A DNA stretch of 64,000 bases. Origin: Daphnia pulex (lineage: Eukaryota; Arthropoda; Branchiopoda; Diplostraca; Daphniidae). A program made the position numbers and the translations under genes. Each line of letters starts with the position of its first letter. Positions within the stretch are counted from its first letter, which is position 1. The notes beneath the pieces were generated by a model, which saw only the letters and a program-made list of their open reading frames with translations, made no database searches and was not told where the DNA came from. The stretch is taken from positions 744,001 through 808,000 of the forward strand of contig NC_060023.1 of assembly GCF_021134715.1 (NCBI RefSeq). Reading direction: 5' to 3'. Positions 10,447 through 20,331 of the stretch are shown piece by piece.

Positions 10447-12322
10447 AGATCGATCCTTAAACTTTATATCAGTAAATTCATCGGGGTTTCATTGGGTGAA
10501 AAACGATTTAGTGTCTTTGACAGCATTGGGCGTCAACCCAATGCTTGTCGTCGGCTAATATCATAAGATAATAATATCAACTGTTTATTTTTTAGATTGA
10601 CAAACTATTGCGCAGTTACACAGAATAAATTCTGACATAATAACGGGTTTTAAAATACACGGTTTTATGACAGGATCGACTCTGAAGTTAGTCACTCAGA
10701 TATTTGAATAAATGATAAGCCTTTATCACGCAAGTAACTGATAGTAACTCCAAAATTACACAGGTAAAAATCCACCAAATAGAGCTCTTTAAGTTAAAAT
10801 GTAAATTTTTTATTTGTTTCCAGAGAAAAAAGTAAATTATGTTTCTCTTCCTTCTTGTTTTTCCCAAGGTCAAAACGCCCCCAAAATGGTCGAAAAATGT
10901 TAGTCGAGTGCGGAATGTCAACTCATTCGGAGGTTGTCGTCTTGCTCCTCAAAAATCAAAATGTATTTTACCTTTCGGATGATTCCGGCCGGATCGCATC
11001 AGAAGAAGAGATTACATTTAAACCAGCAGTTGATTTTGAATGGGGTAAGTTGTAAAATCTTGTTATCTCGTTCACTCTTGTTGTGATTTATCGCTAATAA
11101 GATTTAAAGTAACTATTCTTAATGGATTACGTGGTTATTTCACTGACAAATGTTTGACACACTCTTCCACCACTTTTAAAAATTTAACTGATGATAATAT
11201 AACAGCGGTCGAGTCTTTCTAATAGCAGAAACCGCAATAAAGCCGATGGTAAAATCCTTTAGATACTCTGCGGTCGATTTTAACCGCAGAAGTGTCAAGT
11301 GTATTTGACCAACTAAATAAGAAATAATGGCCGTCCGTTTAGACACTATGGTAGTTGTGTAATAGATTTCCTCGACACTGTCAATGAGACAAACTGCTCA
11401 AGTGCTAAGTGCTGGTGTGTCAGCTGTTCCGGCTGATAATTTCTCCATTCCGTATTATTGCCACTAGATGTGGCATAGTGTCAACTACACTCCGGGGTAG
11501 TAGGTCGAATTTCAGTTTATGGGGGGTATTTATTCTCTGGATTTGGGAAATCCCTTGTGTGGTTATCTCATAAGAATTCTCCGCTATCATTTGGCACGTC
11601 AACGGTGCGTACGGAAAACGGTAAACACGAATAAGCAACGCATTCTCACGACGGTCGACTGTTGGACGATGACCGCGCCAATTCTAACCAAACCAGAATG
11701 TCTGGTGATAACAATAGTGCGCTCTCATTTTAAATTCTTTTACAGTTATTATCCACCGTTTGTTTTTTGTTTTACCTTTTTTTCCTTTCAAATGATGAAT
11801 AATTCCAGTCTCTCTCATAATTAAAATGTAGGTCAATCTTGTGCAGGTATTTCGATTGGGGTCATGTAGAGAAATTTAAAAAAAAAAGGCACTGAAATAA
11901 CTCTTGTCGTTATAGATCATCCTGACTGACGTGTCCAACCGACTTTTTTGCTCGTCAGGTTTAGCCAAGTAAAAGTGGGTGGTTAAATGATTGCACAACA
12001 GGTTTAGCATATCCCCTACAGTAGGTCAGTGAAATAGCTTTCTACAGTTACTCCCCTTGTGCAACTAGAGACAATGCTGAATCTATCGATCCCTCATGGT
12101 GTCAGTCGAATCGTGACTAGCTGTTGAAACCGGTTTGCTGATTACTCTGCTTACACACGGACACGGAAGAGAATGAACGACTCGTGTGTACAGTCTGTTT
12201 ATTTCATTCCCTTTTTCAATCGAGTGTCCCACTTGGCGCTGGCCATGGCCTCAGCCAATGATAAATGCAAGGAAGCGGTTGGATCGCCTTAGTTTTGTTC
12301 GGACTGTCCATTGTGCGGTGTC
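10447..12322. other. Intergenic, SULT 3 to FAXDC2-like 3
   Basis: About 1.9 kb without a convincing gene. A short open stretch at about 10855-11055 ending in VDFEWG is followed by a GT donor, but I cannot place it in a family. AACCGGTTTGCTG lies at 12128-12140. Confidence 0.4.
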
Positions 12323-13596
12323 ATGGAGCTGCTGAAACGGCTGGGCGGATGGCAGAGGCCGTCACTACTCTTGTTGGCCGCTACTTTACTGGTTGTGTCT
12401 CTTCTCTACGGACAATCGCTGACGACGTAAGGCAATTAATCGAGTGCAATTTAGACATTTTCCTAACAGTTTGTGGTTTATTCGATCCGCACAGGCAATT
12501 GAAACAATTCCGGACCGCATCCAGCGTCGCTCTCGATTCGCAATGGAAGAAAGTGTTGGCCTTTTTTGGAAATGACGATTTTTACTTGTATGTTGTTGGT
12601 GAGTAGTTTCCCGATTTTTATTTCAAATGATTGGATTTTAATTAATTTTAAAAAAAATTAATGGCAGGTATTTTGTTATCCATTCAAATTCCATTTTGGA
12701 GTTTCGGAATCATGTTCATGTTTGTGGATTATTACAACTGGCCCAGATGGACTCGCAAGTACAAGCTCCAACCTGGAACTCACGAACCGGTTGATTTGAA
12801 TCGACTTAAAGAGGTATCTAAATTAAATTTCTAAATGAATCCAATGAAAAAGCTAAAAATTATTTTCTGCATTAGACTATTCAGGTGGTGTTGATCAACC
12901 AGTGGTCCGTTTCCTTCCCACTCCTCATCTCCAGTTATTTCATGAAAAAGTTTACCAACACGATGCCAGTCATCGACGATTTGCCCAGTCTCCAGCGTTT
13001 TATCATCGATTTCATCATCTTTATTATCGTAGACGAAATCGGACTTTATTATGTGCACAGGTACTCAATTAAATTCAAGCTATTATAAAAATGATCGCAA
13101 TTAATTATAGATTAATTGTCTTTAATTAGATTAATGCATCATCCTAAATTATACTCGTGGGTGCACAAGAAACATCACGAATGGCCAGCGCCGATTGCCA
13201 TCACCTTTGTGTACAGCACTCGGATCGAATTTGCCCTCAATATGATTCCGGTTGTCCTGGTAAACTTTCATTTCTATTCCAATTGCATAATTTAAGATTT
13301 TATCCGTCAATTCAAGTTTTTGTTTTATTTTCAAATAACAGGGTCCACTCATGACGAATCCTCATTTATTCACTCTGTGGGCGTGGTATGCATTTGTACA
13401 CCTGAGGGGCTTGAAGAACCACAGCGGATATCACATTCCAGGGCTGACCAGTTCGGAGGAGCACAACTATCACCACATGATGAACAATGCCTGTTTCAGT
13501 CGGTCTCCTTTCCTGGACGGGATCCACGGAACGGATAAGGGCTTCCGGGCTTACCTGGCACGGAAGGAACTGGAGAAGCAGCAAAAGAATGAATGA
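12323..13596 (+). CDS. Fatty acid hydroxylase superfamily protein 3 (FAXDC2-like), 6 exons
   Basis: Third FAXDC2-like paralogue. Exons are 12323-12426, 12495-12598, 12668-12813, 12876-13060, 13130-13259 and 13342-13596. The start ATG at 12323 gives MELLKRLGGWQRPSLLLLAA, matching the N-terminus of the first paralogue; a longer frame from 12265 is out of phase and was not used. Histidine boxes are HRLMHH, HKKHHEW and HNYHH, with D replaced by N inside the third box but all box histidines kept. Around the conserved TDKGF block this copy has RSPFLDGIHGTDKGF where the others have RTLALDWLHGTDKGF, so its active-site surroundings diverge most. AATAAA lies at 13721-13726. Confidence 0.9.
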
Positions 13597-14103
13597 AATC
13601 ACAACGTTTGTAAGCTTTAAATAGCTTGTTAAGTTTTGTCTCAAATGTTACACTGATTGATGGACGGTTCAGTAGTATTTTAATCCGATTGTACATTTTA
13701 TGCGGCCATTTTTACCAGTCAATAAAAACCCAAATCAGTTTGAAATTTATTTCAGCCAACACAAGGTGAGTGACTAAATTCTTTGCTATGTTATTTCAAA
13801 TCAACTTCCGTGTTCACATGACTCTAATCGGGTCTGAAAACTTACCAACGGAAATTGTTTCATTGATGGGAGTCGTTGTTCTTTTTGAAATTTTTTCTCA
13901 CATACGTAGGCCGATATTTTAAAACTTGTTCTAGACATGCGCAACAAAAAAGAATAAGCCAAGAAGGTCAGTCTTTTACGACTAATTTGTATTGAGTTCC
14001 TTGCCGTCATTTGATATTTCAGTGCGCCATCTATTTTGTGCGTCTAAGAATCAATGCAGATATTCGACTACGTTAACTATATATGACTATTCTTTCGATT
14101 CTT
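13597..14103. other. Intergenic, convergent 3' ends of FAXDC2-like 3 and IR-A
   Basis: The two genes converge here. AATAAA at 13721-13726 serves the plus-strand gene. Nothing else is recognised. Confidence 0.5.
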
Positions 14104-16150
14104 TCATTCGTTTTCTTGTGTCGCTATTGTAATAATGTCCATTGACTCTACAATAACCTCTACACCTGTCACTTCTGTAACATTACTGGGTGGTTCCTCA
14201 ATGTTACTATTACCAGATAACTCTTCTTCGGTAATTGACAGTTCTTCCTGGGTTTCTCCTGTGAATTCTCCTGTGGATTCTCCTGGTGCTACCTGTACTA
14301 ACTCGGTGAGCGTTTTAACCCGGTGGCGCTCAGACAAGATGGCAACTATCTGCTCGAAAAGGAAAGCCATAAAAGATAGGCCCAGTCCAACTAGTAAAAC
14401 TAGAAATGCTCCCGTCAAATTTTTCAGGGACAGGCGTGAAGGATTGTTTCCAGGTGAATTGACTCCAGTCGGAGGTTTCCCGTTGCATTGCGGAGGCATG
14501 GGTCGGAACCAGGTGTCCCAGTAGTCGATTATTCCAGTTTGTTGAAGCTCCAATATCCTATGTTTGGGAGAATTGAAAGGTATTATAGTAGATGAACAAT
14601 TTGAAAATAAGTGAATTTACCTTACCCCTGAGTGGTACTTTGGGTGTAAGGACTGTTTTTCTGTAGGGCCAACGACGAGGTAACTCCGGTGAATCCTTCT
14701 TTCGCCAACTGCAACTTGCATTTGCCAGTTCTTTTAAATTCTGTCCTTATTGCGTCTTTTAGGTAATTTCTGGACTGTGTTAAGTAATTAGAAGTATTTA
14801 GCAATCTTGGGGAAAATGAGATTGATAAGGAAAAATAACATTTTACTTCAAAGTAAACATTTCTCGATCCTGACGCAACACTTTGAATGCAATTGGAAGC
14901 CAAAGCGCACCGAGAATTTGCATAAGAGTCGAGTTTCTTTTGTATTTTCAAGAACACACCCGTATTGTTATTTCTCTGTTGAGACGAAAATTTTAGTTTC
15001 TACCAATCTCAGACTTGTCTATTGATTACCTTAAGCAAGAGATCGATAGTGTCTGTTCTGACTAGTAAATTGATATCGGAGTTTTCAAAAATGTCGTAGA
15101 TGGAATTGATCAGTGGCTGATGGACCGGTGTCACGACGTAAGTGAAAAGAGTCGAGTTATACGCCTGGACAAAGATGAAAGCCGCTAAGCACCAAGCCGC
15201 AGCGACCAAACGAATGGATAACCGTTTCGATGTACATGGCCCACCTTGTGCAACATGTTAATTATGTTACATGTTCCTTTTGTGAATGTGAGTGAATTGA
15301 ATCAAACCTTGGGACAGCAAAGTTCCGAACGTGTACAGGTAGTATTGTCCAGTTTTAGTTTCCGCCAATTCGATTGTGTCCGCCTCTTTTTGGGAGGGCC
15401 GATATTTGTGAATGAAATTCAAAACGGCGATGACGCAGATAATCGACAAGCCAAGTACCAACCAAATCTTTGAAAAGAAATAAAGGGTAATATCAAGCTT
15501 TAAAAGTTAATTTCTGTCGGGTATATACCTGCCATTGAAACGGTTTGACGACGGCGTTGACGTTGGCCGTTTCATCCGGGACGGGAATGAGGAAAGCGGA
15601 AGAGTCGTAAACCCAAGGAAGTGTCAAATCGACGATTTTGTTGCGCCGACTTGTCGCAAAGACACTTTGGATCAGCAAATCGCATTGCTAATAGACCAAG
15701 AAAGTTATTAGAAAGTAGATTAAAGATCTTAGAATGATGGGAAAACCAACGTTATCGATCAAGTAGTCTATTTGGCCTCGCCCTATTTCCGGTTCCAGCT
15801 CTTCTGCCACTCGAACCATCTCGTACCTGCATGAAAGAATTGGGAAATCAAATAATAAGTAAGCATGTCATTTGCATATTTGGATTGGTTACGTGAAATT
15901 TAAACGAGCCGAAAGAAAGTCGAGGACAACGCCTCCCTTAAGTGGTCCCGACAATCCTTTGCGATTACCACTCCAACGTGGCTGAAATAAGTCAAATTAA
16001 GTATACATATTAACGGGAAAATTGACGAGAAATTTATACCCAAATGACGCGGAGATGTCGGCCATTGAGTTGGTTAGCTGCAGACGAACATGCTGGGTTG
16101 AAAACACTGCACCAAATGAAGAAAATTAAAAAGAGTAGAACTAAATACAT
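14104..16150 (-). CDS. Ionotropic-receptor-type ligand-gated ion channel (IR-A), apparently intact
   Basis: Divergent ionotropic glutamate receptor without the large N-terminal domain, as in arthropod IR chemoreceptors; predicted plasma-membrane cation channel. Approximate exons in transcript order: 16150-16040, 15980-15895, 15829-15754, 15689-15531, 15470-15304, 15241-15026, 14969-14857, 14771-14641, 14551-14104. A signal peptide (MYLVLLFLIFFIWC) is followed by the S1 lobe (LNGRHLRVIW, PRWSG, PLKGGVVLDF, RNKIVDLTLPW), M1 (WLVLGLSIICVIAVLNFI), an M3-like segment (FVQAYNSTLFTYVVTP), S2, and M4 (LTGAFLVLLVGLGLSFMAFL). The RRNKIVDLT block keeps the Arg that pairs with the ligand carboxylate in glutamate receptors. 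The C-terminal tail is long and Ser/Thr/Glu-rich. All exons are open; a clean 56-bp GT-AG intron lies at about 15025-14970. Confidence 0.88.
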
Positions 16151-17919
16151 TGAGAGCAATGGTCTGTAGTCTGAACTTATCTGTTTACTACTCTACGCAC
16201 AACTGAAAAATAAATTTCTTTTGGGGGACAAAGTTGTTCTACTTGTCGATGCAAACTGTCAAAAACTGACGAGCCATGGAGAAGGCTGTCAAAAATTGAT
16301 TGGGTCAGAGATTCAAGTTAGCATATTATATTTGACATCATGTTACAAATACAACTGATAACTAGCCTACTGATTGAATTTGGTAGGAATTAGTATCGAA
16401 CCGGATAAAACTTTCCGTCAGCCGCCGATCAACATGACAAAGACCGAATGACGTACACTCAGTCCTCAGTACAGACTCAGACTCAGCACAAAATTTGAAT
16501 AAACATTTCCCTAACGTGAACTTACATCATCACGCACAATCGATGACAGATTGACAGTTGGTTCACAGAGATTCTGAGAATGACAGGATTGACATTCTCA
16601 TAGTTGCAGTAACAACTTCAAGCTTTATAAATCAATTCAAGAATGCATGTTATGACTGGAATATTGAAAAATACAACACTGAGAATTATTTACTAAAATT
16701 GTTTATATTTATTTTTATTTATATCCACACACGGGCATGACCACCAGACTCTATGATGGATAAATGGCATCTAGCGATAGAGATTAACAACTGCATATTT
16801 CGTCTGCTCATCAGCATTTGCATAGAAATTTCGGAGGAATGGAATCGGAGGCTCGGAGCACAGTTGAAGAAAGATTTGATGGAAGATAGAAGCATGGACA
16901 AAGCATCATGGCCGAAGCACCTAAAACTATTTCTTGAAAGCAAGTAAATACATGTCTTTTGGTCAAGTGGTCAAGTCTTTCAGCAGACTTAATTCAGTGA
17001 GATTTGTTCTTGAAAAGTGGAGGGGAAAATGCCAGGTGGTGTGATGAAAAGCCACATGACCATGTGATCATGTATAATTGGAAAAGGAAAACTATCAAAC
17101 AATCAAGTATTTCTGTTTTTCAGATGAAGAAAAACTAAATAATTAAAATATTCATTGTTTGCCAATGTATTCCAGAAACTGTACATGCGAAAGATGGCAT
17201 CACTGAATCAGAAACTAGACGGTACATCAGATATCAATCTAGTTTTATTACGATTGTAACCCAACTTCTTGTGTTAATGAAGGATACTGGCCTACATTGT
17301 TTCCTTAATTTGCCATGCACAAGAAAAAAATTACGAGAAAAAATGTTGGCAATTAAAGAGTGTTTCTTTTTATTTTACAGTGATTGGGCGTCCACGAGAA
17401 AGCTGAAAACCTTGGAAGTTTTTGTTTTTCATCACCTCTGGTTGCATCATCATCTCCATCTAGGACATCAAGCTCCCTGAGTAAGTGAAATACCGATTCA
17501 ACATTCAATTTCTCATAGTCTTAAGTGTGCTGTCTGCCTGTATATGCTAGCTAGGACTTGATTTTAATTCGATACTGTTGTTCAGGGCTTTTTTCTTTCT
17601 TTTGTGAAGCCATTTACTGCGAATTTTTACTGCTTCCTTGCATTCAGTTCTCGATAGATTTGTTTCAATTGAATATCGCCCCCAACCCACCTCGGCTACA
17701 TGTCGTTCAAAATGTTGTCATGAAGGCTCGAGATCTTGGGGCAATTTCTGCGTTGTGTACAACACTGCGTTTGCTTTTTTTCAGCGTTATCCATTGTATT
17801 CACTCTTAGACAAATCAAAAATTGTTTAACCGTTTCATATCACAAATCTCAAGAACTGATCTTCGTAAAGTTAGGCAATTTGCAGCCTCCTCTTAACACA
17901 TCAGTCTAATTATTTTGCT
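16151..17919. other. Gene-poor stretch upstream of IR-A
   Basis: About 1.8 kb between the IR-A start and the 3' end of the coiled-coil gene. Several open stretches of 60-85 codons exist on the plus strand (for example 16753-16947 and 17271-17480), but none shows a domain, signal peptide or convincing splice pattern. I call no gene. Confidence 0.4.
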
Positions 17920-19206
17920 TTACAATCCTGAAAGTTGTTTTGCTTTCCTTTTCAAATCTTTGCCTTTCTCTTTGAGGTTTTCTGCATGTTCTTTGAGAAT
18001 GGTGGCTCTCTTGTACAATTGGGATCCTGTGCTTTGAAGTAATTTGATGAACTCGAGTTCTTCTCGCGATAGTGGTTGAATTCCAGTTTTCTTCTTAACC
18101 CACCGATCATACCAATAGTCTCGTCCGTAACTTGGGCTTGGTTTGAATTTGTCCCACGTCCCGCCCACCTTTGCCTCCGCTTCCGCAGCTCCTTTTTTGG
18201 CATCCGGAATGGCTTGTTGCAGAGCCGTAAGAGCTTCCGCTAGCGCTGCCAGCTGTTCGTCAGCCAACCTTTTCGCTTTTTGCCCGGAACGCAGCGTATC
18301 CTCACGAATCTGCCACATTATCCGGTTTTCGCTTTGCAAAGCTTCGAATTTCGTTCGCCACATCGTGGCTTCCTGTTTGGCTTCCTCGTTTTGGGTTTCT
18401 AATGAGAAGGAAGTGGCGAATTGCTCATCAGACAGCTCAGGATCCAAATGGCTTAATTTGTTCAATTGAATTTCAAGGTTTGTGGTGACTGAATCCAGGT
18501 TCTGCGTCAGGAGTTCGTTTTCTTGTTCCAGTGAGTCCACTTCAAATACTTTGATTGACAGGGCCTTTTTGTGGTTTCTCACAACGTTTTCCAACTCCGC
18601 AATTTCTTTCCTGAGCTGGGACTCGGCGACCTCCCATTCCAAAACAGTTTCACTATGTAGGACCTTTTCCTTCTCCAACTTTTCGATTCGGGATTGAAGT
18701 ATAGACAACTGGTTTTCAGTAGCCAAGTTGTTGGCGATCGGAACTGACGGGGGAAAAGTCTTGTGAGCCTCTGCCATTCGTTGATTCTTTTCCTGCAAGC
18801 TCACCAATGCCTTTTTCAGATCGTTATTCTCCTGCCGTAATTGCGATTCGGTTATGTGGCGATCCCATTCACTCTCGGAGGCCATTTCTTGAAAGCCCTG
18901 ATCCAACTTTTCATTGTCTTTTGGGGTTTCTTCCACATCATTCGTTATGACTGTGCTCAGGTTTTGAAATTGCTTTTCACATCGATCGATTTCTCGTTTG
19001 TTAAATCGATCATCATTTTCGAGCTTGTCAACTTTGCCTTCGGGTACTGTCGCCACTAAATGGTGAACGTCTGGTTGGTTTGGGACTGGTTCCTGTTTGG
19101 TTTTCCGTTGGAAGAAATCGGTCAGTTTGAATCCGATCCAAGCGAATGCGGGAAATAAAAATCCGAGTATCAGCATCACGATAAATGGCATCGCGATCAT
19201 TGTCAT
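17920..19206 (-). CDS. Membrane-anchored coiled-coil protein, intronless
   Basis: Uninterrupted 428-residue frame with no intron, unlike every other intact gene in the window. Residues about 4-27 (from MTMIAMPFIVMLILGFLFPA) form one hydrophobic segment, a signal anchor or uncleaved signal. About residues 70-330 are rich in E/K/Q/L with heptad-like spacing (ENDDRFNKREIDRCEKQF; RIEKLEKEKVLHSETVLEWE), indicating a long coiled coil. The C-terminal 100 residues are basic with an aromatic patch YGRDYWYDRW and an amphipathic end rich in Lys and Leu. A TATATAAG (19258-19265) sits 52 bp upstream of the ATG, so it is likely expressed. I recognise no named family; a Golgi/ER tether-like or cytoskeletal-linker role is only a guess from the architecture. 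Confidence 0.75.
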   Translation of the reverse strand: MTMIAMPFIVMLILGFLFPAFAWIGFKLTDFFQRKTKQEPVPNQPDVHHLVATVPEGKVDKLENDDRFNKREIDRCEKQFQNLSTVITNDVEETPKDNEKLDQGFQEMASESEWDRHITESQLRQENNDLKKALVSLQEKNQRMAEAHKTFPPSVPIANNLATENQLSILQSRIEKLEKEKVLHSETVLEWEVAESQLRKEIAELENVVRNHKKALSIKVFEVDSLEQENELLTQNLDSVTTNLEIQLNKLSHLDPELSDEQFATSFSLETQNEEAKQEATMWRTKFEALQSENRIMWQIREDTLRSGQKAKRLADEQLAALAEALTALQQAIPDAKKGAAEAEAKVGGTWDKFKPSPSYGRDYWYDRWVKKKTGIQPLSREELEFIKLLQSTGSQLYKRATILKEHAENLKEKGKDLKRKAKQLSGL

Positions 19207-19256
19207 TTATCGAAATTCTAGTTGTTGATTGTTATCGATGGGCTTGCCCCTCTTAT

Positions 19257-19266
19257 GCTTATATAG
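19257..19266 (-). promoter_or_regulatory. TATA box of the coiled-coil gene
   Basis: Read on the minus strand, CTATATAAGC lies about 52-61 bp before the ATG at 19206, a good core promoter position. Confidence 0.6.
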
Positions 19267-19689
19267 ACTCGTACCGAGATTAGTGAATCCGCTTGTCATC
19301 CTACGTAGCTCTTTTTGCAAAAAGTTACATTTTTTGAAGTCGTGCTTTTTAGTCATTAGGAAAATGAAATATTTTGGGTTTTAACCCACATTGTTCTCAT
19401 TAAAATTTTATTTGAAAAATAAATTTTGATGTTCATTTCACACATTTTTAAATGGGATCTGTGCGTAGCAGGTAGAGTGGTTAGGCAACTACGTAACCTC
19501 GGCCGTTGTAGTGACAAATCGACAAATCGTTTAATATTGATCGGTTGAACTTAAAACTTTTAACGAATTTAATTACGAGTAAAGTACTACAGTGAACAAA
19601 TCTTGTTTCAGTTTACGCGCATTGCAAACCTTTTGTGTTGCTCAAGCCTGCCCAGCAAGCGTAGATAGCACATACGAATTCAATCAAGA

Positions 19690-20165
19690 GCTTAATTAGG
19701 GCCCCCTTCTGGCCACGCGGAAGTATAACTGTCACTTATTGTGCCGTGCTCCATTTGCGGAACACCTAATAGATCAGAGTTTGTTAGTGAATTTGGTGCT
19801 GACCCCCTTTGTTTGCCCCATGGGTTTTTTTCCCCTCTTTTGAATGATGCCAAGTCATTACTTTTCTGGAAATTTTGAGAAGCTCCAGTGTAGAATGGAT
19901 AGAGCACAAGTCTGATAGGCACCGTTAGAGTTTGCTTCTCCTACAATGGCCCAATTAGCTGTTCCAGTCTTCAGCTGCAAATCAACTCGTAGGACACCAG
20001 TGCTACCAGCAATACCCCAATAAGCGAAATAGTATCTTCTTCCTGCTGGAGTGGGGACGACGAAAAAGTACTAGGGGTAAAGGCGTTTCCCACATTGAGT
20101 TTGACAGAACCAAATGGAACAGGTGTTGGCTGTAGTCGAATAGCTAACCGTCATTTGAGCATTTT
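19690..20165 (-). pseudogene. Decayed C1q-domain gene fragment
   Basis: On the minus strand, pieces of a C1q domain can be read in different frames: PVPFGSVKLNVGNAF, then FVVPTPAGRRYYFAYWGIAG and LQLKTGTANWAIVGEANSN. These match the C1q head of the next gene (NVGTALNP, APTPGKYYFAFSGI, GTADWILVGEGYG) but need at least one frameshift, and they lose similarity after EANSN. No signal peptide exon or C-terminal beta strand is visible. This is a dead tandem copy just downstream of the long-stalk C1q gene. Confidence 0.75.
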
Positions 20166-20331
20166 GATTTCTATATTGTTGTAGAACATTATCGAGAAAG
20201 AACGCGGAAGAAATCCATTTAAAAGTAAAATGCCTACTTTTTATTTATTCGTTCACCTCACACAAGTTATATTTTCGTATTCATCGTCTGTAGATAAAAA
20301 CAGCTACATGGGACGACCGTACAATAAAAAA

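Noticed and set aside
12265-12606. 113-codon open frame starting upstream of FAXDC2-like 3
   Set aside because: It is out of phase with the conserved hydroxylase sequence and runs through a good splice donor at 12427; the ATG at 12323 gives the paralogous N-terminus.
14135-14524. Plus-strand open frame of 129 codons over the IR-A C-terminus
   Set aside because: Antisense of the M4 exon; the minus strand shows the receptor transmembrane segment and the shared RPMPPQCNGKPP block.
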